NCBI RefSeq assembly: GCF_000234665.1
Contig: NC_018311.1
Span: 1 to 64,000 of the forward strand
Direction: 5' to 3'
DNA length: 64,000 nucleotides
From: Leishmania mexicana MHOM/GT/2001/U1103
Lineage: Eukaryota; Euglenozoa; Kinetoplastea; Trypanosomatida; Trypanosomatidae
In this document: positions 42,027-53,184 of the stretch, piece by piece
Position numbering within the stretch: the stretch's first letter is position 1
How the letters are laid out: each line of letters opens with the position of its first letter
The notes under the pieces: model-generated
Told to the model about the DNA's origin: nothing
Databases searched by the model: none
What the model saw: the letters and a program-made list of their open reading frames with translations, nothing else
Translations under genes and position numbers: made by a program

Positions 42027-43503
42027 TGAAAAAGGCAGGGCCAGAGGCCGGGCGAGATCATCAGTAGCATCAAACCTCTTCCATGGCGCTAAAAGAGGAA
42101 AGGAGGGGGACTACCCGCAGCAGCGGCGGTGTCAAGGGTCCGCATACCAATGGTGAGCACGCACGCGCGCACATTGGGTGCTGCAGTACACGCGTCGCCC
42201 TCCCTCCCTCGGGGTACCCCAACCCCCCCCCCCTTTGCGCCTTCGTTCTGCCTTTGGTTGCACCCTCATGTACGGACAACCCCTGCGTCTCCAATACCTG
42301 CGCACGCCCAAGCTCGGCCATGCCGGCACGTATGCTCCGGTGTACGCACAGCGAATTCGAAAGACATCCGCGGAGAAACAGCAGACGTTCTTCAGCGGTG
42401 CTGCTCACGGTGAAATTGTCAAGCGCACACCCCCGCAGCGGAGTGGAGTGAAGACACAGACGGCAACAGCCCTGACTGAGCGGCGCACAACGATCTGAAC
42501 GGGTGCAATGCCCTCCTGAGAGCGTGCGCTCTTGTGTATTACCCTCTCCCTACTTTCCTGCGCATCCTCCTCCGCTCCCTCGCGCACGCGCTGCTACGTT
42601 GGTGCATGTGCATGCATTGGGCTGTCCTGTCCCTCTGTCGGCAGGGCCTCGCCCTCCCACTCTCGCGACCGCACACACACTAGCACTCCAGCCCCACCCA
42701 CCCACCCCCCACACACACACACACGACTCCCGCACTGTCGAAGTAATCGTTGATCGGTCACGTACAATTTTCGTTTTGGCGTGCGAGTGCCTCTCTCTCT
42801 GAGGTAACGTTACTGTGGCGCGTGTTGTGGCTAGCCCGCTCTCTATCCCCCCCCCCTTTCTTTCGTTCGCCCATATCCTGTTCCTCCGTGCCGCCTCTCC
42901 CCCTTCCCAGTGGATTTATTGTCTGCGTCTGCGAGAACCTCGCGCTCATCTGGTGCCGCTTGCCTCCTCCCCACCTCACTCATCCCCCATCCCATCCCCC
43001 CCCCTCGTATCGCCCATCCCCCACCTCCTTGCCACACATCCAGTACGTAGTAGTTCCTCGTACATATATATATGAGTACACGTACATATATATTTCGTTC
43101 CTGCTTGGCCCTCTCCCTCACTCATCATTCACCTCCCCTTCCCCGTGCGCCCCCCCCCCTCGCGCCTCTCCGCACGCACACGCTTGGGCTTCCTTCCGTT
43201 TCACTTGCGCCTTGCGCATCCACCCCTCCCCCTATTCTTCGCTCTCCCGGCACCGCCACGTAAACACACGGCGGGAAGGGTCCGGAGGTGCACAGGAGCC
43301 CTGCGCACACGCGCTCATCTAAGCAACCGCAGAGGTCCGGTCGTCTCCGGCTCTCGCGTATTTGGCTAGGGAGTGCTCGAAACACGCACACACCGAATAG
43401 GCTTTCGTAGATCATCGTGTGTGGAGAGTCCGAAGTTGATGTTCTAGCGCCGGCCTCCTTCATCCTCCCTCACTGCCTTCCGTGTACCATCCTGCCATCG
43501 ACG
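42027..43503. other. Intergenic region before the Sec7 gene
   Basis: 1.48 kb. A near-duplicate GTACATATATAT occurs at about 43060-43072 and 43083-43093. Strongly C/T-rich tracts run over 42640-42720 and 42845-43050, with a CA run near 42708-42724. A frame at 42750-43322 is a CT-tract translation and rejected. No gene recognised. Confidence 0.5.
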
Positions 43504-46500
43504 ATGGCGCATCATCAGCCGACAAATGTAGAGGTGGAAAACAAGGTGGCCTTCTTCGTTCAACTCAACGCCGTGCTCACGCGGATCAGCTCTGTGGTGA
43601 GCAGCGATGCCCTCAGCAGTGCGCAGAAGGCAAAGCTGGGCGACGTGCGTAGCGCCACCGAGGCATGGATAAAGGGCATCGGGGTTATTGGTGCACCACG
43701 CCCCTTCATCGCCGCGGCCCCACCACGACCACCACCACCGTCGCTGCGCTCATCGGTAACGGAGACCCCTGCAGCAGCACCGACCCAGGCACCCGAAGCA
43801 CCAGCGGCAGAACAAGCGACGGCAGCAACGTCATCGGCTGCAGATCACCCTGCACGTGCATCGGCGTTGCCGGCTGCACCTGGAGGATCCACCATCACCG
43901 TTGACGTCACCACCTCGACGCATGAGCTGGCAGATGGGCGCAATCTGGTAGACCTTGTGACCTACCTGCGACTGCTCTTCGATAGTGACGTACCGGAGCG
44001 GGCGAAGCTGCAGGAGCTTGGAAAAAGTCTTGTGCGCCTGTTGATGGTGCGGTGCTGCTCGACGATTATGGCCTCTCTCCAGCACATCGTGCACCACACG
44101 TATACGGGCACCAACACCACCGCCGAGGAAGATGGCGATGCAGGGGCGGCTCTGTCGGCGCTCTTCGTGCAGCTTGCAAAGGAAATCGACGTGGCCACGA
44201 AGGCTCTGCTCGGCTGTGTTCGACTCATCACCTCCAGCGCCGTCCTGTCAGAGGCGGCCACTGCCCGCTTTCCTCTGCAGCTGTGTGTCCACGTGGTGAA
44301 GCAGACCCGTCGCGCACAGGTGTACTTTCAATCACGCGTAGAGAGGGAGGAGATGTACCTGCTGCGCACCTTCGTCACGTCCTCCGACAGCGCGGCGAAA
44401 TCGGCGGAGGGGTCATTGGAGGACGTGGACGCGGTGCACGACGCCCTTGAGGGCGTATCGCCCGAGCGCGTGGCGGCGCACGTGCTGCGCCGCGTTGAAG
44501 CTCTGCGGCGGCGGTGGGGCCCATCTCTGGTGCAGAGCGTCCGCAACATCGGCGACGTCATCGAGCCATCTGTGAAGTTTCTGGCGACAGTTGCCGCCGT
44601 CCCTGCCGAGGGGGCACCGACGCCTCTTGTGGCACTCAAGGAGGACGCCGCCACCGACCTCTTTTCGCTCTGCGAGCCCGTGACAGCGGCGGCGGGCGGG
44701 CAGGCCAGTCTTGCCAAGTCGGTCTCCACATGTGACTCGCCATCTGTCGTGGCGGTGCCCGTTAGTGTGACCAGCACTACGCCACTGGCGTGGCGAGCGG
44801 CGGCGGGCGAGGTGCTCATCCGCCTCGGCAGCAGCTTCTCCGCCGACTACCTCGCTGCCGTGGCGGCGTGCTGCGGGGACAGCAACGAAGGCGAGCTTCT
44901 CGCTACTCGGCTTCTCACAGACATGCTGCAGCGCGCCGCTGCGCACGACTTGCCACTTCTGCGGTGTGTGCTGATGGACGGTCGGTGGCACCGGGCCTTG
45001 TACGGCGGAATCCTCAACTGCGTCTCCTCTATCCAGCCGGCAGTGTTGACTGCCGGGCTGGACGCGCTCGGGCTGCTAACCACCGCCTGCCCACTGGTGA
45101 TTGGTCGGGAGGTGGGTCTACTTTACAGCAACGTTGTGCTGCGTCTGCTGGAGTCTTCGAATACCCCGCATTATGTGAAGCGCACGATTGTGCTTCACTT
45201 TGTCACAACCTTAATGGGCAGCGGCAGCACTCTCCCCGCCGACGGCGGCGGTGGCGGCGCAGTTCCTCTCATCCTCCACCTGTACCGGCTGTACGACCTC
45301 AATGTGCACGCCCATCAACTTAACCTCATGCAGCAGCTCACCAGCGCCCTCTCCCGAATCGTCCGGTCCGCGCCAAAGGAGGAGTTCATGCAAGACACCG
45401 CCGTGCAGGAGCAGCTGCACATCCAGCAGGAAGCGGCGCTAAGTGCAGCGATGACGGCGCCCACTTCGGCGGCTGCGGCTCAGTCGGATGGGGCACAGCA
45501 TCGTGCTGAAGTTGCGAACGGCACCACGTCCTCGGTGCCGTCCTCGCTGGCTGCGGTCGCCATCAACCCGGCCTCGCTCTCACTCCCTGCCATGGCGCTA
45601 CACGGACTCGTCCGGATCGTCGAACTCCTGACGACGCAGACGCCTCCCGAGGAGGAGAGCGGCAAGGATGTGCTCGCCTCGCTGCCTGCCATGACGTGTC
45701 GCGAGTCGAAGCTCAAGGAGCAGCAGGAGGTCGACCGCTTCAACGCCGCGCCCAAGAAAGCGATCTACAAGCTCTTCAACGTAACGGCCGAGGAGAACAC
45801 AATTCCTGCCTCGCACGCCGACTTCAGCAGCCAGTGGGAGCACACGCTGCTCCCACCGCTTACGTCCGCTGCCGCGGCGAAGGTGGAGGCCGTCGCCGAC
45901 TTTCTCAACCAGGTCAGCTCCCTCAACCCCGAGGCGGTGACCGAGTTCCTGACGTCGCCGGAGGTGTTTCCGCTGCAAGTCTGCACAACCTACTTGCGGC
46001 GCCTGCCACTGGCCGGGTGCAGTGTACTGGAGGCCATCAGCGAGCTCCTCATGCGGGTGCAGCTGCCCAAGGAGGGACAGCGCATCGAACGGCTGCTCGA
46101 GTACTTCTCCGCCGCTTACTACGAGGCGAACCGCGGATACGGCATCGACAGCGACGTCTTCCCGTTTAAGAGCGACACGGCGGTGTTCATCGTCGTCGTC
46201 GCCACGGTGATGCTCAACACCAACATCCACAACCCTTCCGCAGGGATGCGGTTAGATGTGAATGCGTTCCGCGGCCAGCTGCGCCGCTGCAACGACGACG
46301 AGAGCTTCGCCGACAGCTTCGTGGACGATATTTTCTACCGCATCAGCACGCACCCGCTCGAGAGCATCAAGAGCATTGCCGCCGACGCGACCGCGACCAC
46401 CGACAGCACCAACCGCGGGTCCTTCGACATTTTCTTTGTATCGCAGGAGGAGAAGCGGCAGCTGGCCTTTGGGGTGGAGCGGCAGCGCATGGTGAGCGAG

Positions 46501-49500
46501 ACGCGGCAGCTGCTGAAGCTGCGCACCCAGCAGGAGTCGCTCGCGCCTTCCCCGGACGGGTGGTGGTGCGCCGTAGCCAAAGATTTCTTCCTCAGCACCT
46601 GGTCCTCAGTGTGCGCCGTCTTCGGCCCTGCCATGTATGAGGGTACCACTGCGGCGCCGTCGGATGTCCTGCTGCAGTGTGTACGGGGGCTGCAGTCACT
46701 GCTGCGCATGGCAGCCGCGTTCGACCTGCCAACGGAGTGCACCGTTACGCTGCTCACGCTGCTCCGCATGGCGGATGCGACGCCGGTGAGGGAGCATTGC
46801 CGGCGGGCGGTGTTGGTGGTGGCCGCCACCACATACGCCGTGAACTTTCCGGTAAGATGCTGGGTTGCGGTATGCCAAATCATACTGGAGGTGCGCCGTA
46901 CCGCGGCGGCGGCGACCCCGCCCCTCGTCGAAGATGTCTTCACACGGATCGAGGGCATCACGCGTCTCAGCGTCGAGACTGAAGGGAGGCGAGCGGCCGA
47001 CGACTCCGCGCCGAAGACAGACGGGCTCACGGAGGCAATTCAGCGCGTCATGGAAGGAATCATGACTACCATCAGCGGCTACGCTGTCGGCGACGTGGCG
47101 AACCTCTCCTCCGCGCTGGCGGTGCTGCGTCGGGCCCTCGAGTACACGCGTATTGTGCACGCGAAGCGGACAACGGACATTGTGTACTTCGTAAACGTGC
47201 GCGACCTCACTGCGGTGGTGGCGCCGGCCTACGTGGAGCTCATGAAGAAGCACAGCTCCAGCGACGACGGACTGCAGGTGCTCTTTGAGTGCTTGGTGGA
47301 CTTGCTGTGCACGATGTGGGTGTCTTACTCGACTAGCCGGGTCATGGTCCCGGGACCGGCGGCGGCGGCAGCGGGAAAGACAGAGACGGCAGAGACACTG
47401 ACGGTGGATACCGCCCCAGTCGAATTTGTACAAAGCTTCCGCTTCCTGCGCAGCATCTATGACATGACACTCGCGTCCGCCTCTGACGGAGCCGCGACGC
47501 TGCTGCAGATGCACACGCTGCAAGCCATCAAGGAGGTACTGTCGCGCACAGTACGCATGGCAGAGGTGACGGGTGCGGGCCAGCGCCTCTCCCTCTACAC
47601 CATGATGGCGTCGTGGCAAGAGGTGCTGTACCCGCTCGCCGTGGCGTTGTGCGACCGTAACAGCACTGCCGTCGAGGCAGGCAGTCTCGCCCTGTTGGTG
47701 CTGCGCAAGTTGGTTGCGCTCTGCGGCGGCACCGGCACCGCATCCTCCGATCGACTTCCGGGGCCGGTGCGCGCCGCACTGCTGTGGTTGCTGGCTCAGC
47801 TCGCCTACATGGGCGGTATGTGCGGAGATGCGGACAGCGCTCAAGTGTGTGTGGCACTCCTGAGCAGCATCTGCACGACCACAGTGGCAATGTCCGTGAC
47901 AGCCGCGTCGTCATCATCGCCGGGGTGTAGCAGCGCCGGTCCGGCCTCGCCGGTGACCGCCGTGGCGGACCTGAGCACCTTTGCGCGGCTGATGGAGAAG
48001 CGCAACGCGCTAACACAGCAGGTGGTGACGTCCATTGAAAATAACCCGCACCATGTCGTCCAGTGCACGCTAGCCCGGCTGTGTTTGCTGCTGCGGTGCG
48101 AGCGAGAACAGACGCGTGCAGAGGTGATGCACCAGCTGCGCACCCTCTCGCTGCAGATGCGGCCGGCTCAGCTGTGCCCCATGGCGTTGGACTTGGCGGA
48201 GGTTGTGCTAGAGGGCACCATCGGGCACGCCGAAGACCACCGCGAGACGCCACCGACGCAGTCAAGCCTTATCCCCTTTCTCTTCTTCCAGATGCCGGTG
48301 CCGGCGTCGATGCGACGGTGCTCGCGGACGTCGTTCCGGGCCACCGTGCCAGCCGCGCTCGGGTTCTTGGCCAACGAGCTGCTCACCAGCCTCAGTGGGG
48401 ACGACCTGGCAACGGCTGCCGAGTCGGTCATGCGCCGCTGCCTCCTGCCGGTCCTCATCAGCCCCAATAGTCCCCATCAGTGCCGTTTCATCGCCGTCCG
48501 CTCGCTCTCCCAGTGCGTCTCCGTCTGCCTACCGCAGAGGAGCGCTGCGCCGTCCCCGCAGCTGGCGCAGTGCGTGCTGGACTGCTTGGCGATGGCGCTG
48601 TACGCGGTGCGTGTCCCACTCACCTCCGTGGTGTCTCCCGACACCAGCTTCGTGGGTCGGCGCTGGCTGGACGCGCCGGCGACCAACTCTGCGTCAGGAT
48701 GGGCAGCCTACTGTGCTCAGGCTACTCACACGGTGGAGCTGATGGACCGGGCAGAGCCGCAGTGGCTCGTGCGCGGGTCGGCTGCAGGAGCGGCGCCAAG
48801 TACGTTGACAGCAACGGCAACAGAAGAGCGGGATGGCGCGACCGCTACCCCGACATTGAGTCGCGGTGGTTGCGCCACCAGGGAAGAGACCCATCGCACC
48901 GGCGGCGCCGCCTTTGTCCCAGACGAGGCCCTCATCGAGTATGTGAACCTGCTTGCCCAAATGTTGGCCGGTGTGCCGAAAGAGCTGCAGGGCGTGGTCA
49001 CGAACGCCGCCGCTGCTGGCAGCGCCACACCGTCTGCCGGTGCGGCGGCGGTGCCGGACGTGAACACGGATGACTGGAAGCTACCCCGGGCCTCTGTCAT
49101 GGTGCTACTGCAGCTGTGCCTTGAGGCCGGCGGCACGCTCTTCGCCGTGCTGTGGCGGATTAATCACCCGCACGAGGTGGAGCAGTACGCGCTGCAGTCG
49201 GTGGAGTCGAGACGAGAGGCGCTAGCGTACACCAGAAACAGCGGGCTACTGCCGCACGCGGCGATACGCAGCGTCCTACAGTGCTGCCTGAAATTGGCCA
49301 TGCTGTCCACCGAGTACCCCTCTGCCGAGCTGCTGGAGGTCACCACGGACATCATCGAGGGAATTCGGCAGGTGCAGGCCGCCACCCACGCCGCCGCGCC
49401 GTCGCCATCGACGCCGTCCTTGGCAGCCGGCGGCGGTGCCGGGGCTGTGACGGCGGGGGCGAGCAGCACCTCCCTCGCTGCCGACGGTGCCTCGCTCCAG

Positions 49501-50109
49501 CGATTTCCGCCGCAAGAGCAGCAACACGTGCGCACGTGCAACTCGGGCATGTACCAGCAGCTGTCCATTGTCCTGGGGTATCTGGTGCGGTTGCTGACGG
49601 GGCAATCCACGTCGATGGCGTCGGTGACCGGCTGGACAAGACGGCAGGAGGGCTTCGAGGCAATGGCGCTGCATCCGCAGTTCTTCTCGTCCCTGGTTTC
49701 GCTGCTGACGCCAACGGCCGGCACGCTGATCATCACGGTGCGCGACTATTTCGCATGGTACATCACTCACGCACAGCTGCCGCATCAGGCAAGCGAAATC
49801 GGCGGGCCTGTCACGGTTAGCGGTGGCGCTGCCTGCTCGGGCGAGGTCACCCCAACCTCGGCAGCGGAGAGCGACGAGGAAGGCCCGTCATCTGCGAAGA
49901 TGACGGCCTTGAACGGCACGCACGACGGCAGAGGCAGCGCTTTCGGCAGCTACAGTGTCAACGGTGGCGGGTCGGTGAAACTGAGTCATGTGAAGGCAGC
50001 TCGCACACCCTCCCTGAAGCCCTCAACGGAGGGCATGGCAAGGATGCCCATAACGGAAGGGATCAGCGATGTGGCGGCGACGAACACCCGAAACTTCAAC
50101 AGTGAATGA
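43504..50109 (+). CDS. Sec7-domain Arf guanine-nucleotide exchange factor (BIG/GBF type)
   Basis: The 2201-residue protein is of the large ArfGEF class, which loads GTP onto Arf GTPases at Golgi or endosomal membranes to start coat assembly. The Sec7 domain spans roughly residues 745-950: FNAAPKKAIYKLFN, then the catalytic loop MRVQLPKEGQRIERLLEYFS (the Glu in LPKEGQRI, ~856, is the family's glutamic finger). Motif 2 is DTAVFIVVVATVMLNTNIHN (family: DTAY-L-YS-IMLNTDLHNP). Upstream (1-740) lie helical DCB/HUS-like regions, with an Ala/Pro-rich linker at ~75-120. Downstream (950-2100) are long HEAT-like helices. The C-terminus is low-complexity and Ser/Gly-rich. Domain order N-helical, Sec7, C-helical fits BIG more than small ARNO types; no PH domain is seen. 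I start at 43504, just after CCATCGACG. It is the longest gene here and is unbroken. Confidence 0.92.
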   Translation: MAHHQPTNVEVENKVAFFVQLNAVLTRISSVVSSDALSSAQKAKLGDVRSATEAWIKGIGVIGAPRPFIAAAPPRPPPPSLRSSVTETPAAAPTQAPEAPAAEQATAATSSAADHPARASALPAAPGGSTITVDVTTSTHELADGRNLVDLVTYLRLLFDSDVPERAKLQELGKSLVRLLMVRCCSTIMASLQHIVHHTYTGTNTTAEEDGDAGAALSALFVQLAKEIDVATKALLGCVRLITSSAVLSEAATARFPLQLCVHVVKQTRRAQVYFQSRVEREEMYLLRTFVTSSDSAAKSAEGSLEDVDAVHDALEGVSPERVAAHVLRRVEALRRRWGPSLVQSVRNIGDVIEPSVKFLATVAAVPAEGAPTPLVALKEDAATDLFSLCEPVTAAAGGQASLAKSVSTCDSPSVVAVPVSVTSTTPLAWRAAAGEVLIRLGSSFSADYLAAVAACCGDSNEGELLATRLLTDMLQRAAAHDLPLLRCVLMDGRWHRALYGGILNCVSSIQPAVLTAGLDALGLLTTACPLVIGREVGLLYSNVVLRLLESSNTPHYVKRTIVLHFVTTLMGSGSTLPADGGGGGAVPLILHLYRLYDLNVHAHQLNLMQQLTSALSRIVRSAPKEEFMQDTAVQEQLHIQQEAALSAAMTAPTSAAAAQSDGAQHRAEVANGTTSSVPSSLAAVAINPASLSLPAMALHGLVRIVELLTTQTPPEEESGKDVLASLPAMTCRESKLKEQQEVDRFNAAPKKAIYKLFNVTAEENTIPASHADFSSQWEHTLLPPLTSAAAAKVEAVADFLNQVSSLNPEAVTEFLTSPEVFPLQVCTTYLRRLPLAGCSVLEAISELLMRVQLPKEGQRIERLLEYFSAAYYEANRGYGIDSDVFPFKSDTAVFIVVVATVMLNTNIHNPSAGMRLDVNAFRGQLRRCNDDESFADSFVDDIFYRISTHPLESIKSIAADATATTDSTNRGSFDIFFVSQEEKRQLAFGVERQRMVSETRQLLKLRTQQESLAPSPDGWWCAVAKDFFLSTWSSVCAVFGPAMYEGTTAAPSDVLLQCVRGLQSLLRMAAAFDLPTECTVTLLTLLRMADATPVREHCRRAVLVVAATTYAVNFPVRCWVAVCQIILEVRRTAAAATPPLVEDVFTRIEGITRLSVETEGRRAADDSAPKTDGLTEAIQRVMEGIMTTISGYAVGDVANLSSALAVLRRALEYTRIVHAKRTTDIVYFVNVRDLTAVVAPAYVELMKKHSSSDDGLQVLFECLVDLLCTMWVSYSTSRVMVPGPAAAAAGKTETAETLTVDTAPVEFVQSFRFLRSIYDMTLASASDGAATLLQMHTLQAIKEVLSRTVRMAEVTGAGQRLSLYTMMASWQEVLYPLAVALCDRNSTAVEAGSLALLVLRKLVALCGGTGTASSDRLPGPVRAALLWLLAQLAYMGGMCGDADSAQVCVALLSSICTTTVAMSVTAASSSSPGCSSAGPASPVTAVADLSTFARLMEKRNALTQQVVTSIENNPHHVVQCTLARLCLLLRCEREQTRAEVMHQLRTLSLQMRPAQLCPMALDLAEVVLEGTIGHAEDHRETPPTQSSLIPFLFFQMPVPASMRRCSRTSFRATVPAALGFLANELLTSLSGDDLATAAESVMRRCLLPVLISPNSPHQCRFIAVRSLSQCVSVCLPQRSAAPSPQLAQCVLDCLAMALYAVRVPLTSVVSPDTSFVGRRWLDAPATNSASGWAAYCAQATHTVELMDRAEPQWLVRGSAAGAAPSTLTATATEERDGATATPTLSRGGCATREETHRTGGAAFVPDEALIEYVNLLAQMLAGVPKELQGVVTNAAAAGSATPSAGAAAVPDVNTDDWKLPRASVMVLLQLCLEAGGTLFAVLWRINHPHEVEQYALQSVESRREALAYTRNSGLLPHAAIRSVLQCCLKLAMLSTEYPSAELLEVTTDIIEGIRQVQAATHAAAPSPSTPSLAAGGGAGAVTAGASSTSLAADGASLQRFPPQEQQHVRTCNSGMYQQLSIVLGYLVRLLTGQSTSMASVTGWTRRQEGFEAMALHPQFFSSLVSLLTPTAGTLIITVRDYFAWYITHAQLPHQASEIGGPVTVSGGAACSGEVTPTSAAESDEEGPSSAKMTALNGTHDGRGSAFGSYSVNGGGSVKLSHVKAARTPSLKPSTEGMARMPITEGISDVAATNTRNFNSE

Positions 50110-50827
50110 CGGTGGGGATGACGACGACGAGTCGCTGCTGAGTGCGCCCTCTCCACACCGCACCGTCAACGCCGTGGCAGGAAGTCGTACGAGGATGCAC
50201 TGCTTCACAAGCCCATCGAGGAGAAAGCGGTGGAGCGAAAGGCAGCGCCACTGCATGCGTGAGAGTCCCCCGTTGCGCGCATGCGGTGGCGGGTGATGTA
50301 GGAGCTGTGGGGTGGCCGCAACACTGGCGGCGGTTGTCTGGTCAGGTGCGATATGGAAAGTAAACAAAGCGAAGAAAAGTCGCGAGGCAGCGCTCAGGGG
50401 CGCTGTCTGGCGGGTGTGTAGAAACACAGCGGGGGGCAGACATACTGGTTCACTCACACCTCCACGCACGTGAGGAACAGAGAGTCCGCGTGTGTGTCCG
50501 CTACGTCCTTCCCAGGTCGTCGTAGGGTGTAGAGAAGGCGGCAACGGGTGCGGCCGCTTCATACGAATGGGAAGATCAGCAACAGCAAAGCACCCGGCTC
50601 ACATCTATGCATGCTGTGCCGGAATCTGTATCTGCATCAAGGAAAGGGGAGGACCACAGCGGGTACGCGCACGTTCTATCGATCTACACGAGCGCGCGGT
50701 CACACGCTCTCAACCCCTCTCTGCGCCCAATCAGCACCTCTTCTCTCTCTCACGCGTCTTCGTTCTTCCCACATCTGTTACGGTTCTCCTCCCCTGGCCG
50801 CTCACGAGAAGCGCATACAAGCTTTGT
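50110..50827. other. Intergenic region between Sec7 and thiouridylase genes
   Basis: 718 bases. CTCTCTCTCAC at 50740-50760 and TTCTCCTCCCC at 50792 are likely splice-guiding tracts for the next gene. No gene recognised. Confidence 0.5.
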
Positions 50828-52639
50828 ATGAGTGTGGCCACGACGCGCTCGCAGCTGCGCATCGCCATCGGCCTCTCCGGCGGTGTCGACAGCGCCGTCA
50901 CCGCCCTCGTGCTGCAACGTTGTGTTCACACCACACTCGACGTCGCTGCGCTTCACTGCTTTGGCGGTCCACACGCTCCACCTCCGCCACTGCCCGCACT
51001 ACAAGCGGCGGTTGACGCACACGTACCGCTCCACAAGTTGCTCGGCAAGCTAGTCACCGCAGGCGGACCGGGCATTGCGACTGCAGGCTACGCTGCTGTT
51101 CCTGTGCAGTACACCCCATTTTTCATGCGAAACTGGCACGATGACAACACGGCCTCTGGATGGTGTGTGCGAGCCCAGGTCGACTACGACGATGCGCAGC
51201 AGGTGGCAAGGGCGCTAGACCTCCTTCCGCACGACGGCACGCCTCTGCCGTTGTACGACTTCTCCAGCGAGTACGTTGAACAGTGCTTTGAGCGCATGCT
51301 CGCTGCCTACGCCGTAGGCCACACGCTCAACGTGGACGTGCTGTGCAACAGTAAGATCAAATTTGGCGCCCTGACGCGTGCGCTGCGTCGCACGAGATCG
51401 GTGTTCAGTGAAACACTCCTCGCCACCGGTCACTACGCACGCACGTGGCACCTTCCGCGCGGTGTCCACAGTGGTGAGGATGCTAAGAGACGACCGGTGC
51501 TGCTCGTGCGGCCGTGCTCTGCGGGGCGGGACCTCAACGATCAGACCGTCTTTCTATCCCGGGTGCCGCCATCTGCCCTGGCCAGGGCAATTTTCCCTCT
51601 CGGGCACCTCTTCACCTGCAAGGCGGATGTGCGTGCACTGGCGAGGCACAGCTTCGGGCACGGCAGTGGCACGGCAGCGGTGGCGAGCTCAGATGGGGCG
51701 CCGCAGCGTTCGGTGGCGCACATCTCCCAAAAGAAGACCAGCACGGGTATCTGCTTCGTCGGACCGCCCTCCGCTGCCGCGTGCGCCGGCGATACATCGT
51801 CTAGCTCGCGCTTCCCTCCCTTCTTGAACGAGTACCTCCCGCCCCCGCCACCGCCACCCTTGTCATCGACCCGTACGGTGTTCTGCGACGCGGTGACGGG
51901 GGAAGAGCTGTTCGTGCCTGAAGACACAGCTAAGCACTTCTCCAGCGCGCCATCGCAGTCCATCGCGTGCCCTCTACGTCGTCGTCCCACGCTTGGTGCC
52001 CTCCGGGCAGACTACCCGGGCCTCCTGCCAGCCTACGCCTTTACTCTCGGCCAGCGTGTGCGTCTCTGCCGCCGCACTGTTGGCGGGCGAGTGCGCGAGG
52101 CGGCCTACTACGTTGCTGACAAGGTGCTGGCACCTCTGCCGTCGTCAGCGTTGAGTGACAACAAAACCGTGCCTGTACGTCTGCTGGCAGAGGTGCGGGT
52201 GGTTGCCCAATGGAACAACGCGCTGCTGTACACCTCTCAAGCTACGGTCGAGTCGCTGCACTGGTGGCTACCCCCACCAGTGCTGCATCAGCGCGCTGTG
52301 GCCTACCATGAACGTAGCGTGTATGAACTGCGGTGTCATTGCTGCACGCGACACCAAGAAGCGCTGCAACCAGCAACAGTGGAGTGGGAAGCAGCGGACG
52401 AAGAGCTCAGCGCGGATGCGGAGGTGCGCGTTCGGCGTGCTCGCGTACACTTCAATGCTCCTCTTCGCACCGTTACGCCCGGGCAGGCGCTCGTGGCATA
52501 CATGCCCCTCTTGGAGCTCGAAGAAGGGTGGAAGAAGGGCCGTGACGCCTCTCGCGGTGATGCGGAACCGTCGCCGCCTGAGGCAATGGCTGTGATCGGG
52601 TCTGGCTGGATTGTGTCGCCTGACTCCCCGCCGCCTTGA
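50828..52639 (+). CDS. MTO2: tRNA-specific 2-thiouridylase (MnmA/MTO2/TRMU)
   Basis: The 603-residue mitochondrial enzyme replaces O2 of the wobble uridine in certain tRNAs by sulfur. The PP-loop IGLSGGVDSAVTALVL is at residues 13-28. The first catalytic Cys is C173 in VDVLCNSKIKFGAL (family: N-D-LCN--IKF). TGHYAR follows. DLNDQTVFLSRVP matches the family's D-KDQ-YFL. FPLGHLFTCKADVRALA is at ~255-271. The second catalytic Cys is C309 in KKTSTGICFVG (family KK-STGICFIG). FTLGQRVRL is present at ~405. Both cysteines and the P-loop are intact. It is ~200 residues longer than bacterial MnmA, through inserts after the P-loop (Pro-rich), between the two Cys motifs and in the C-terminal half. I start at 50828 (MSVATTRSQL). 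A short basic N-terminus could target mitochondria. Confidence 0.93.
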   Translation: MSVATTRSQLRIAIGLSGGVDSAVTALVLQRCVHTTLDVAALHCFGGPHAPPPPLPALQAAVDAHVPLHKLLGKLVTAGGPGIATAGYAAVPVQYTPFFMRNWHDDNTASGWCVRAQVDYDDAQQVARALDLLPHDGTPLPLYDFSSEYVEQCFERMLAAYAVGHTLNVDVLCNSKIKFGALTRALRRTRSVFSETLLATGHYARTWHLPRGVHSGEDAKRRPVLLVRPCSAGRDLNDQTVFLSRVPPSALARAIFPLGHLFTCKADVRALARHSFGHGSGTAAVASSDGAPQRSVAHISQKKTSTGICFVGPPSAAACAGDTSSSSRFPPFLNEYLPPPPPPPLSSTRTVFCDAVTGEELFVPEDTAKHFSSAPSQSIACPLRRRPTLGALRADYPGLLPAYAFTLGQRVRLCRRTVGGRVREAAYYVADKVLAPLPSSALSDNKTVPVRLLAEVRVVAQWNNALLYTSQATVESLHWWLPPPVLHQRAVAYHERSVYELRCHCCTRHQEALQPATVEWEAADEELSADAEVRVRRARVHFNAPLRTVTPGQALVAYMPLLELEEGWKKGRDASRGDAEPSPPEAMAVIGSGWIVSPDSPPP

Positions 52640-53184
52640 GGACTCTCTCCCTCTGCTGACGGTCTAACCCCCCCTCTCTCCTCTCCGGCCCAACGGTGCG
52701 CGCCACGCCTGCAGATGACGGCTCTGTCGTCGTTTCGTCGCTTGTCTTCGTGCCGTGTTGGCCTCTTCACAGAACCTGTCGTCGTCTCCTCATGCGGCCG
52801 CCCGGTGCGACGTCGAAGCTGCCGCCCCTCTTCTCCTCCTAAGAGAGTGGCTGGGAGAGAGGAGAACGGCGCGGTGGCATGTGTCGGCGCCTTCGCTGTC
52901 ACTGCCCAATCCATCTCTCTGCGTCCACACGACCACCAGCAACCCCACCCCCTCCATCAGTCGATCCCCACTCATCTTGCACTGTCCAGCCTTCGTCCGC
53001 CCTTACCACCCTGTCCTACCTTTCCTTGGTGCGCGCTTGCACGTGAGCGAGAGAGCGCGCTGCTGACGCGTGCAGCCACACACGCATACCACTGCATATA
53101 CCTTTCTTCTTTCATGAGCCCTTCGTGGCGCTCTCTAGAGACCCGCCCTCCCCCCGTGCTCGAGTGCGTCTGTGCGCTACCCCA
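52640..53184. other. Intergenic region, no gene seen
   Basis: 545 bases. The open frame above 53185 (from 53125, GTG-like) is upstream leader. C/T-rich patches at 52660-52690 and 52920-53020 are probable splice-guiding tracts. Confidence 0.5.
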
